Positions 6,600 to 13,280 of a stretch of 13,310 nucleotides of DNA are shown here, piece by piece. How positions within the stretch are numbered: the first letter of the stretch is position 1; each line of letters starts with the position of its first letter. This DNA comes from CAYZZA01 sp964482685 (lineage in GTDB: Bacteria; Bacillota; Bacilli; Lactobacillales; Carnobacteriaceae_A): assembly GCA_964482685.1 (NCBI GenBank), contig CAYZZA010000033.1, forward strand, positions 1 to 13,310. Direction: 5' to 3'. The notes under the pieces were generated by a model that saw only the letters and a program-made list of their open reading frames with translations, made no database searches and was not told the DNA's origin. The position numbers were made by a program, and so were the translations under genes.

Positions 6600-8166
6600 T
6601 GGTCACATGCTCCTTTCCTACTTTTTCTGTCGAAAGTTTTCGTGCTTCTTCTAGAGACATTCCAGTCATCAACAACCCAAGCTCTTCTTCTGTTGTCTCA
6701 GATGGTTTGACAATGGCCGCGATTTCTCCAGCATGCATCACAGCAATTCTATCTGAAACATTCATAACTTCGTCTAATTCAAAACTCAACAAGAGAACTG
6801 CTCTACCTTTGTCACGTTGTTCAATCAATCGTTTGTGGATATACTCGATCGCACCTACGTCCAACCCACGTGTAGGTTGAGCCGCAATCAACAAAGAAGG
6901 ATTGCGGTCGATTTCGCGCGCAATGATGGCTTTTTGTTGGTTTCCACCAGACAAAGAAGATATCGGATCCGATATTTTATGCATTCTTACATCGTATTCT
7001 TTGGCTAATTCCATTGCATGGTACCGAATGGCTTGATTTTGTAAAAAACCATTTTTACTAAAAGGTTTTTTGTAATATGACTGCAACGAAATATTTTCTT
7101 CAATAGACATAGGAAGAACCAATCCCATACGTTGACGGTCTTCTGGGATATGTCCCAAACCAGATTCCGTAATGGTGCGTGGAGGTTTGTTTTGAATCTC
7201 AATACCTTCTAGTGAAATCGTACCACTTTCCACGTCTCGTAACCCCGCAATTGCTTCAATCAACTCAGATTGCCCATTGCCGTCAATTCCTGCGATTCCA
7301 ACTATTTCACCGGAACGAACATTTAGACTCAAGTTTTTCACGCTGTCTAGTTTCCGGTTGTCTTTCACAGTGATGTTGTTAATGGCTAAAATCGTCTCTT
7401 TTGGATCCGAGACGGACTTGTTCACTTTAAAGTTAACCGAACGTCCGACCATCATGTTAGCGAGCTCTTGTTGGGTTGTATCCACAACGTCTACGGTCCC
7501 GATACTCTTTCCTCTACGAATGACAGTACATCTATCCGCTATTTGCTTGATTTCATCTAGCTTATGCGTAATCAAAATGACCGACTTGCCTTCGTTTGTC
7601 AACGATTCCATAATGCCAATTAACTCTTCAATCTCTTGAGGGGTTAAAACAGCAGACGGTTCATCAAAGACGAGGATATCCGCACCACGATACAACACTT
7701 TCAAAATTTCTGCTCTTTGTTGCATCCCAACCGTAATATTTGCGACACGTTCATTTGGATCCACGTGCAAGCCATACTTTTCAGAAAGCGCTTTGATTTC
7801 TTTGCGCGCTTTTTTGATATCTAAGATGCCGTTTTGAACTGTTTCACTTCCCAAAATGATGTTCTCAGTAACCGTAAAGTCATCCACCAACATAAAGTGT
7901 TGGTGCACCATTCCGATTCCTAGGTGATAAGCCATATTAGGCGATTCTAAAACCTCTTTTTTTCCATTAATATAGATATCTCCACTCGTAGGTTGCAACA
8001 GGCCTGACAAAATATTCATCAAGGTTGATTTACCGGCTCCGTTTTCACCGAGTAAAGCATGAATTTCTCCCTTTCTCACACTCAAATGGATGTCATCGTT
8101 TGCTCTAAAGGCACCAAATTCTTTTGTAATGCCTTTCATTTCTATGACATTCTCGTGTTCAGCCAC
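6592..8166 (-). CDS. nupA: Two-domain ABC transporter ATPase (NupA/NupO, RbsA-like)
   Basis: Cytoplasmic ATPase with two fused ABC domains that powers the NupB/NupC channel, about 524 residues. The first domain has Walker A GENGAGKST and Walker B LVFDEP but a degenerate signature (TVGMQQR instead of LSGGQ). The second has a good signature (LSGGNQQK) but a Walker A reading GIDGNGQSE, with Lys replaced by Gln, and a Walker B reading LIAAQP, without the catalytic Glu. One ATP site is therefore intact and the other degenerate, as known for this transporter class. The longest frame opens at GTG 8175, but that codon is fused to the AAAGGAG ribosome site; the GTG at 8164-8166 lies eight bases after it, so I chose that. 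A start at ATG 8139 is less likely. It is the first gene of nupABC, with its own promoter and a terminator separating it from bmpA. Confidence 0.9.
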   Translation of the reverse strand: MAEHENVIEMKGITKEFGAFRANDDIHLSVRKGEIHALLGENGAGKSTLMNILSGLLQPTSGDIYINGKKEVLESPNMAYHLGIGMVHQHFMLVDDFTVTENIILGSETVQNGILDIKKARKEIKALSEKYGLHVDPNERVANITVGMQQRAEILKVLYRGADILVFDEPSAVLTPQEIEELIGIMESLTNEGKSVILITHKLDEIKQIADRCTVIRRGKSIGTVDVVDTTQQELANMMVGRSVNFKVNKSVSDPKETILAINNITVKDNRKLDSVKNLSLNVRSGEIVGIAGIDGNGQSELIEAIAGLRDVESGTISLEGIEIQNKPPRTITESGLGHIPEDRQRMGLVLPMSIEENISLQSYYKKPFSKNGFLQNQAIRYHAMELAKEYDVRMHKISDPISSLSGGNQQKAIIAREIDRNPSLLIAAQPTRGLDVGAIEYIHKRLIEQRDKGRAVLLLSFELDEVMNVSDRIAVMHAGEIAAIVKPSETTEEELGLLMTGMSLEEARKLSTEKVGKEHVTSE

Positions 8167-8197
8167 TCCACTCACTCCTTTGTCCTTCTTTTCATTT

Positions 8198-8206
8198 ATT
8201 ATATCA
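8198..8206 (-). promoter_or_regulatory. Extended -10 promoter for nupABC
   Basis: On the minus strand this reads TGA then TATAAT, a perfect -10 with the TG extension. A weak -35 (TGTAAA) lies 17 bases upstream. The predicted start near 8191 gives a leader of about 25 bases that contains the AAAGGAG ribosome site of nupA. It lies downstream of the bmpA terminator, so the transporter genes can be expressed independently of the binding protein. Confidence 0.65.
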
Positions 8207-8238
8207 GTTGGACTTCCCTTTTTACAGACATACTTTTT

Positions 8239-8272
8239 AAATAAAAAAAGGCCGAAGACGTATCTTCTGCCT
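8239..8272 (-). terminator. Terminator between bmpA and nupABC
   Basis: On the minus strand a stem GGCaGAAGA / TCTTCgGCC (8250-8271, one internal A-G mismatch, loop TACG) is followed by seven T residues and then ATTT. It lies 47 bases after the bmpA stop. It may be partial, letting some transcripts into nupABC, a common arrangement that yields more binding protein than transporter. Confidence 0.78.
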
Positions 8273-8318
8273 CTTTACGTGAATCTTTTTTGACTCTTTT
8301 CATCGAATAGACTTTAGA

Positions 8319-9386
8319 TTATAACGCTTTAGGGTCTTGTGGTACTTCGATTTCCCCAGAGATGATTTTTGCTTTAAATTCTTCTACTTTTGCCCAAGCT
8401 TCATCAGACATGTTTCCTTTTGGTACATCAACAGCCCCTTCTTTCAAACCGTAGTTTGAAACTTCTCCACCTGGGAAATTACCTGCCATTGTTTCGTTAG
8501 AGATGTCTTTGACAACAGTTCCTACACCTTTAATCGTTGAAGTTAGTGTTAAGTTTCCGCCGTCGTATTCTCCTTCTGCCTCTTGGTCACTGTCAACTCC
8601 GATTACCCAAAGTTTAGTGTCAGAACCAGAGTTCATACGGTCGATTGCTTCAGCAAACACACCAGCACCAACGGATCCAGCTGCGTGGTAGACAACGTCT
8701 GCTCCGTTTGTGAACATTCCAGCTGAAATGGTTCTTCCTTTAGCAGCATCATTAAATGAAGCAGCATATTGAACGTCTACTTCAACAGATGGGTCCACTG
8801 CTTCTACTCCTGCACGGAAACCAGCTTCAAAACGACTAATAACTGTTCCTTCTATCCCACCAAGAAATCCGACTTTACCTGTTTCTGTTGTGGATGCTGC
8901 AGCTACCCCTGCAAGAAAGGCTGCTTCGTGATCTTTAAACAAGACAGATGCTACGTTATCTGCTTCAATAACATCATCTACGATTACAAATTTTTGTTCT
9001 GGGTTTTGGCTAGCTACGTCTTCAATAGCTGGTTTAAGTGCAAAACCAAGTCCATAAATCAAATCGAAATTACTTTGTTGGGCTGTATTCAAGTTTGTTA
9101 CAAAGTCAGAACCGCTATCGGATTGAATGTAAGCGTATCCATCGACGCCTTCTTCTTTATTGTTTTCTGCGCCCCACTCTTTCATTCCCTCCCATGCAGA
9201 TTGGTTAAAGGATTTATCATCTATTCCGCTAACGTCTGTAACCATCACAATAGAAAAATCTTCTGTGTCAGTACCTGCTGTTTCTCCAGTTGTATCCGCT
9301 GTGTCATCACTTGATCCACATGCTGCCAATACCATGGTTGAAGCAAATCCTAACGCGATTAACTTTCTCAATTGTTTTTTACTCAC
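8319..9386 (-). CDS. bmpA: BMP-family substrate-binding lipoprotein (PnrA/BmpA/TcsA-like)
   Basis: Extracellular substrate-binding lipoprotein of 355 residues for the NupABC transporter. The signal peptide (KKQLRKLIALGFASTMVLAAC) ends in a lipobox LAAC, with lipidation at Cys23. A Ser/Thr/Asp-rich linker (24-42) is followed by the Bmp domain. Family signatures are VSGIDDKSFNQSAWEGMKEW, FKDHEAAFLAGVAAA, GFLGGIEG and WVIGVDSDQ. PnrA of Treponema and BmpA/NupN of Lactococcus and Bacillus bind purine or broader nucleosides; the Listeria counterpart at the same locus is TcsA, a T-cell antigen. The start is GTG at 9384-9386, nine bases after GGAGG; no better ATG exists, and the signal peptide begins there. 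Preceded by an extended -10 promoter and a cre-like box, followed by a terminator. Substrate binding to nucleosides is inferred from family. Confidence 0.92.
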   Translation of the reverse strand: MSKKQLRKLIALGFASTMVLAACGSSDDTADTTGETAGTDTEDFSIVMVTDVSGIDDKSFNQSAWEGMKEWGAENNKEEGVDGYAYIQSDSGSDFVTNLNTAQQSNFDLIYGLGFALKPAIEDVASQNPEQKFVIVDDVIEADNVASVLFKDHEAAFLAGVAAASTTETGKVGFLGGIEGTVISRFEAGFRAGVEAVDPSVEVDVQYAASFNDAAKGRTISAGMFTNGADVVYHAAGSVGAGVFAEAIDRMNSGSDTKLWVIGVDSDQEAEGEYDGGNLTLTSTIKGVGTVVKDISNETMAGNFPGGEVSNYGLKEGAVDVPKGNMSDEAWAKVEEFKAKIISGEIEVPQDPKAL

Positions 9387-9449
9387 TCAAAAAAACCTCC
9401 GTGTTGTAATTGTAGTATGAACAAAAGAACAGTTGCTCATCTCACATGT

Positions 9450-9458
9450 ATAATACCA
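9450..9458 (-). promoter_or_regulatory. Extended -10 promoter for bmpA
   Basis: On the minus strand this reads TGG then TATTAT, an extended -10. The -35 region 17-18 bases upstream is weak (TTTCAT or CTTTCA). The start would be near 9443, giving a leader of about 57 bases that ends in the GGAGG site of bmpA. Confidence 0.6.
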
Positions 9459-9494
9459 TTATCAGAATATAAATGAAAGCGGAAACTTCTTTTT

Positions 9495-9509
9495 ATGAAA
9501 ACGTTTCAC
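9495..9509. promoter_or_regulatory. cre-like box (CcpA catabolite control) upstream of bmpA
   Basis: ATGAAAACGTTTCAC on the plus strand matches the B. subtilis cre consensus WTGAAARCGYTTWNN at 12 of 13 defined positions (C instead of W near the end). Its centre lies about 60 bases upstream of the predicted bmpA start, a position more typical of CcpA activation than of repression by blocking. It is also just downstream of ftsK, where it is unlikely to act. Binding is inferred, not shown. Confidence 0.5.
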
Positions 9510-9570
9510 TTCTTCTCTTAAACGGCTATGTGGAAGGCTATATGCTTCGTATTTTCTTTGTTTTTTCCTT

Positions 9571-11853
9571 TTATTCTTGAGGAGTTTCTTCTTGTTTTTG
9601 AAGATTGACTACGCGAGGCTTGCTTCCTTCTGAAGGCCCAACAATCCCCCTCATCTCCATTTCGTCAATCATCCGAGCAGCACGATTGTAGCCAATGCGA
9701 AACCGGCGCTGGAGCAAGGAAATACTAGCCGTTTGCATATCCACAATCATTTCTACTGCGTCATGAAACAACTCGTCTTCCGGTTCGTCTACTTGTTTAG
9801 ATGGTTCATCTGTTGGAATCATTTCTTCTACGTAGCTTGGTTCTTGTTGATTTTTCACAAAGGCCACTACGGCTTCTACTTCTTCATCCGAGATAAACGC
9901 TCCTTGGACTCTTGTTGGTTTGTTTTGGCCCATTGGCTGAAAGAGCATATCGCCCCGTCCTAATAATTTCTCTGCCCCATTTCCATCTAAAATAGTACGA
10001 GAATCTGTCCCACTAGAGACCGCAAACGCAATGCGTGACGGCACATTTGCTTTAATGATACCTGTTATAACATCAACACTGGGACGCTGCGTAGCCAAAA
10101 TCATATGAATCCCTGCGGCTCGCGCCATTTGTGCCAGGCGAATAATGGCATCTTCTACCTCATTGCTAGCGACCATCATCAAATCAGCCAACTCATCCAC
10201 AATCACAACGATAAACGGAAGCGGTGTGCGGGCTTCTTTTTTCGTGCGATTGGCTTCTGCTACTTGTTCGTTGTATCCAGTGATGTTTCGTGCTCCACTA
10301 GCCGCAAACAATTCATACCGTCGTTCCATTTCTTGCACAACTTTTTGAAGAGCTTGGGCTGCTTTTTTTGGATTGGTCACCACCGGTGTAAGAAGATGAG
10401 GAATCCCATTATAAATGTTGAGTTCAACCATCTTTGGATCAATCATCATCAACTTCACTTCCGATGGTCTAGCCCGCATCAACAAACTGGTGATGATGCC
10501 GTTAATACACACAGACTTTCCACTCCCGGTCGCCCCTGCCACAAGCAAGTGTGGCATTCGTGCCAAGTCTGCCAGTGCGACCGAACCAGAAATGTCTCTG
10601 CCTAGAGGCACTTCAAGCAAACGCTCTGAATCTGGGGTATGTCCTTCTACAATGTCTCGAAATGAGACCATACTGACTTTTGTATTAGGTACTTCAATTC
10701 CGATTAACGCTTTTCCAGGAATCGGCGCTTCCATTCGGATGTCTTTTGCCGCTAGTGCAAGAGCAATGTCATCAGTCAATCCAACGATTTTGCTCACTTT
10801 TACTCCCGTAGCAGGTTGAATTTCATATTTGGTGACAGCTGGCCCGAGATTTGCTTTAATCACTTTGGCATCGACACCGAAACTTTGAAAGGTTTCTTCT
10901 AATTTTTCTACATTTTTTTGAATAATTTTATATTCATTGGACTGATCTGTCGGTGTGCGCTTGTCTAACAAGGACATCGGCGGCAACTGGTATTCTTTAT
11001 TCTCAGTTGACAAAGCTGTGTCAAACGCCAAATCTGGTTCAGTTTCGTCCGTATCTTCCACAGTGTCTGGCACCGTAGGTCGTGCACGATCAAAATGATC
11101 AATCATCAATTCTGTTTGTCCAAGCTCTTTTGGTTCGAGTGATTCTTTACCGTGAGAATAATCAGACACATGGGTGGTATCATGAATAATTTCTGGTTTT
11201 TGTTTAGCCTCTTGTTTTTTTAAGGACCGTCGTGGGCGTTTCTTTTTTTGGCGAGCGCGAAACTCTTTCACCGATTCGTGTAAGGATGTGCGTAACGTTC
11301 GATACATCTCCACAATCGGAAGGTTAAACGTCCACACAATCCCCCAAGCGATCAGTAAGACCGCACTGATGTACGTCCCTGCTTGCGCAAACAAAAAAAA
11401 GGTACCTGTATACAAAAAAGCCCCAATCATACCTCCGCCGAGTGCTGGACTGACATTTCCGGCACCTACTTTGACGTCTTCGTAGAAAAAACGCCACGTC
11501 GCAGACAAAATATTTAGTTCCGGATTCATGATTGGACCAAACAAGCGACCATGTAAAAGAAGCACACTTCCTAGAAGAGTCAGGCTTAGCCCGATCATCC
11601 GTCTATTTGTAAACGGCTTTGCTTTTTTAGTGACTAACATAAATACACTCCACAATCCAACTAGAATGGATACTGGAATATACACGTCCCCTACAAAAAA
11701 CTTAACAAACAAAGACGCAAGACGTCCAATAAACCCGAGTGAAGTAATCGAAAAAAAGCTGAGCAGAAAAAGCCCAAGCCCTATTTTTCTCACTGGGACA
11801 GAGCGGTCTCCCTTTTTTTTCTTAGTTTTTCCTTTTTTTCGTGTTTGTGACAT
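9571..11853 (-). CDS. ftsK: DNA translocase FtsK/SpoIIIE family
   Basis: Septal DNA pump of 760 residues that clears and segregates chromosomes at division. After a Lys-rich N-terminus, residues about 22-180 hold four or so membrane segments. Residues about 195-300 are a basic then acidic linker, and 300-420 the alpha domain. The beta motor follows, with Walker A GATGSGKS (440-447) and Walker B FIVVIVDELADLMM (547-560, Asp553/Glu554) plus the conserved ATQRPSVDVITGIIKANVPSR. The C-terminal gamma winged helix (about 693-750, FRIGYNRAARMIDEME) reads chromosome polarity sequences. The length and single-gene layout fit FtsK of non-sporulating Firmicutes; SpoIIIE is the sporulation name for the same family. 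ATG at 11853 follows GAGGG. A perfect TATAAT lies upstream (11895-11900). I see no convincing terminator behind it, so some transcription may run on into bmpA. Confidence 0.95.
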   Translation of the reverse strand: MSQTRKKGKTKKKKGDRSVPVRKIGLGLFLLSFFSITSLGFIGRLASLFVKFFVGDVYIPVSILVGLWSVFMLVTKKAKPFTNRRMIGLSLTLLGSVLLLHGRLFGPIMNPELNILSATWRFFYEDVKVGAGNVSPALGGGMIGAFLYTGTFFLFAQAGTYISAVLLIAWGIVWTFNLPIVEMYRTLRTSLHESVKEFRARQKKKRPRRSLKKQEAKQKPEIIHDTTHVSDYSHGKESLEPKELGQTELMIDHFDRARPTVPDTVEDTDETEPDLAFDTALSTENKEYQLPPMSLLDKRTPTDQSNEYKIIQKNVEKLEETFQSFGVDAKVIKANLGPAVTKYEIQPATGVKVSKIVGLTDDIALALAAKDIRMEAPIPGKALIGIEVPNTKVSMVSFRDIVEGHTPDSERLLEVPLGRDISGSVALADLARMPHLLVAGATGSGKSVCINGIITSLLMRARPSEVKLMMIDPKMVELNIYNGIPHLLTPVVTNPKKAAQALQKVVQEMERRYELFAASGARNITGYNEQVAEANRTKKEARTPLPFIVVIVDELADLMMVASNEVEDAIIRLAQMARAAGIHMILATQRPSVDVITGIIKANVPSRIAFAVSSGTDSRTILDGNGAEKLLGRGDMLFQPMGQNKPTRVQGAFISDEEVEAVVAFVKNQQEPSYVEEMIPTDEPSKQVDEPEDELFHDAVEMIVDMQTASISLLQRRFRIGYNRAARMIDEMEMRGIVGPSEGSKPRVVNLQKQEETPQE

Positions 11854-11894
11854 GGTTTTAATCCCTCAATTCTGATTTTGTTCGTCTACTAAGT

Positions 11895-11900
11895 ATTATA
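11895..11900 (-). promoter_or_regulatory. -10 element of the ftsK promoter
   Basis: The minus strand reads TATAAT, a perfect -10, followed by a leader of about 35 bases to the ftsK ATG. No good -35 is visible at 16-18 bases. GAAAGC and GCTTTC form an inverted repeat just upstream (11910-11915 and 11931-11936) that could be a regulator site. Confidence 0.55.
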
Positions 11901-12006
11901 CACAAAATAGCTTTCTTTTTTCTTTGATTTGAAAGCGACCCCTTTTCTGGAACCCCCCTGCTAGACATGCACACAATTTGTTCACGGTTTTTTAGGCATG
12001 AATCCA

Positions 12007-12033
12007 CTCACATCGAAGTAGATTGAGCTTTTT
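12007..12033 (+). terminator. Terminator-like hairpin with no obvious upstream gene
   Basis: CTCAcATC (12007-12014) pairs with GATTGAG (12021-12027) around a GAAGTA loop, with one bulged C, then C and five Ts. This is the shape of a short, weak rho-independent terminator for plus-strand transcription. No plus-strand gene precedes it within this intergenic region, so it may be chance, or the end of an unseen short transcript. Confidence 0.3.
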
Positions 12034-12087
12034 ATACGGGGTGTTTTTCTCATTGTCTACTCAAATGTAAGGCTTTCGATTCACGTA

Positions 12088-12116
12088 TTGATAAACAATT
12101 TTAAATCGGGTATAGT
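12088..12116 (+). promoter_or_regulatory. Sigma-A type promoter for yidC2
   Basis: TTGATA (12088-12093) and TATAGT (12111-12116) are separated by exactly 17 bases. Transcription should start near 12123, leaving a leader of about 113 bases before the chosen yidC2 start. Confidence 0.75.
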
Positions 12117-12129
12117 TAGAAATAGTAGT

Positions 12130-12164
12130 TTCTTTATAAAGAAGGAAAGCAGACAGTCCTGTCT
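12130..12164 (+). promoter_or_regulatory. Two palindromes at the start of the yidC2 leader
   Basis: TTCTTTATAAAGAA (12130-12143) is a perfect 14-base palindrome beginning about eight bases after the predicted transcription start. AGACAG-TC-CTGTCT (12151-12164) is a second perfect dyad right after it. They could be operators for a dimeric regulator, or small RNA hairpins (the second as AGACA-GTCC-TGTCT). Neither matches a site I can name with confidence. Confidence 0.4.
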
Positions 12165-12209
12165 TTGAAATGAAACAGCGTAGGCATTAAGGAATCACCC
12201 GAACAAAAA

Positions 12210-12239
12210 ATGAAAAATAAGAAGGTATGTGGATTATGA
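12210..12239 (+). CDS. Possible nine-codon upstream ORF overlapping the yidC2 start
   Basis: ATG at 12210 opens a frame coding MKNKKVCGL whose TGA overlaps the yidC2 ATG (12236-12238) as ATGA. No ribosome site lies at a good distance before it (AAGGA is about 16 bases upstream), so translation is doubtful. It is listed because its stop geometry would couple it to yidC2. It is far too short to be a MifM-like sensor. Confidence 0.2.
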   Translation: MKNKKVCGL

Positions 12240-13204
12240 CTAAACGAACAAAAAAACTATTGCTTTCAGGTGCGTTGCTGATGCTCATCGTCGTCCTTTC
12301 AGGATGTATGAGATACGATGCTGCAGGAATGCCAACAGGAATCATTTACGAGTACCTTGTCGTTCCAACGCAAATAGCCATCCACTGGCTGGCTGATTTA
12401 TTTGGTGGCAGTTATGGATTGGCAATTTTAGCCATTACCATTATTGTGCGAATCATTATTTTCCCCTTGAATATCAGCCAACAAAAGAAAACGATGAGCC
12501 AACAAATCAAGATGTCTGGTGTTCAACCAGCTATTTCTGAGATTCAAGCAGAAATCAAAGAAGCAAAAGATCCTCAAGAAAAACAAGAATTACAAGATGA
12601 ACTGGTGCAAATTTACAAAGAAAACAATATTAGTGTGATGGGTGGATTGGGTTGTTTGCCACTGTTGATTCAATTGCCTATTTTCACTGCATTGTTTCAA
12701 GCTATCAACTTAGCACCTGAAATTAAAGCTTCTACCTTTTTGGGCATTGGATTAGGCGGGCGTAGTATTTTACTTGCTATTTTGGCTGGAGTCGTTACGT
12801 ACTTCCAATCGGCTCTTATGATGGTAACGATGCCAGAAGAACAAAAGAAACAATCGAAATCCATGATGTTGATGAACCCTATCATGATTTTATTCTTCTC
12901 GCTAACAGGACCTGCCGGCTTGTCTCTTTACTGGATTGCCGGTGGATTGATTGCCGTTGTACAACAATACATCATCAATGAATATTACAAACCGAAATTA
13001 GAAGCAGAAATGGCTGCCACACACGGTCCACAAAAAATGGTTAAACGAAAACCAAAAACTAAACGTGCTACACCTGCCCAACCAACTGCGCCAAAAGCAC
13101 CTTCAAGCAGTCCGTTTGGAACTAAGTCAAGTTCTGGAACCAAATCCGGAAAAGGCAGAAATGCCGGAAAGCAAAGACGAAACCTTCCTGAAGACGAATC
13201 CTGA
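12236..13204 (+). CDS. yidC: Membrane protein insertase YidC/OxaA (YidC2-type lipoprotein)
   Basis: Membrane insertase of 322 residues. The signal peptide runs KKLLLSGALLMLIVVLSGC, with lipobox LSGC and lipidation at Cys24. The five-TM core has the conserved groove arginine Arg72 in IVRIIIFPLN, then a cytoplasmic helical hairpin (about 81-130, Gln/Lys-rich), GCLPLLIQLPIFTALFQAI (139-157), and the later TM blocks with LSLYWIAGG. The tail after about 250 is strongly basic (KMVKRKPKTKR and GKGRNAGKQRRN), as in YidC2 proteins whose tails bind ribosomes. The longest frame starts at ATG 12227, but that codon is one base from the AAGAAGG site, whereas ATG 12236 is ten bases from it and gives a clean lipoprotein signal, so I chose 12236. 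No rpmH, rnpA or jag is near, supporting the second paralogue rather than YidC1. Confidence 0.92.
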   Translation: MTKRTKKLLLSGALLMLIVVLSGCMRYDAAGMPTGIIYEYLVVPTQIAIHWLADLFGGSYGLAILAITIIVRIIIFPLNISQQKKTMSQQIKMSGVQPAISEIQAEIKEAKDPQEKQELQDELVQIYKENNISVMGGLGCLPLLIQLPIFTALFQAINLAPEIKASTFLGIGLGGRSILLAILAGVVTYFQSALMMVTMPEEQKKQSKSMMLMNPIMILFFSLTGPAGLSLYWIAGGLIAVVQQYIINEYYKPKLEAEMAATHGPQKMVKRKPKTKRATPAQPTAPKAPSSSPFGTKSSSGTKSGKGRNAGKQRRNLPEDES

Positions 13205-13220
13205 TTAATGAACAACAATT

Positions 13221-13280
13221 AAGAAGGCTAAAAAAGCTAAGGCACCTATAAGTGTCTTAGCTTTTTTAGCCTTCTTTTTT
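13221..13280 (+). terminator. Very strong rho-independent terminator after yidC2
   Basis: Left arm 13221-13245 and right arm 13252-13276 form a 25-pair stem with one G-U wobble and a six-base loop (CTATAA), followed by further Ts to 13280. The stem carries an internal A-run/T-run. It begins 17 bases after the yidC2 stop. The far flank lacks a T-tract on the minus strand, so it acts chiefly on plus-strand transcripts. Confidence 0.93.

Larger units (their letters stand above)
11854..12235. other. 382-base intergenic region between divergent ftsK and yidC2
   Basis: No gene is supported here on either strand. It holds the ftsK leader and promoter (left part) and the yidC2 promoter and leader (right part, from 12088). 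The middle (about 11940-12087) has C-runs and T-runs, a terminator-like hairpin on the plus strand (12007-12033), and only trivial frames: one 19-codon frame from 11967 has no ribosome site. I do not recognise a known riboswitch or small RNA in it. Confidence 0.6.

Noticed and set aside
7005..7202. A 65-codon minus-strand frame within nupA
   Set aside because: It overlaps the ATPase coding sequence in another frame and has no domain or ribosome site.
8769..9314. A 181-codon open frame on the plus strand inside bmpA
   Set aside because: It lies wholly antisense to a clear lipoprotein gene, is rich in Cys, Phe and Tyr with no recognisable domain, and has no ribosome site; it is a shadow of the bmpA codons.
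9498..9528. Terminator after ftsK formed by CGTTT and AAACG on the minus strand
   Set aside because: The stem has only about five pairs with a 13-base loop and sits over the cre-like box; too weak to call.
10105..10605. A 166-codon plus-strand frame inside ftsK
   Set aside because: It is antisense to the conserved motor domain of FtsK, has an unnatural composition (His, Cys, Trp rich) and no family motifs.
11967..12026. 19-codon plus-strand frame in the ftsK-yidC2 gap
   Set aside because: No ribosome site, no clear promoter before it, and no hydrophobic or otherwise meaningful peptide; unlikely to be a MifM-like leader, since the yidC2 promoter lies downstream of it.
12170..12190. Six-codon frame MKQRRH in the yidC2 leader
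   Set aside because: No ribosome site at a usable distance, and such short frames arise often by chance.
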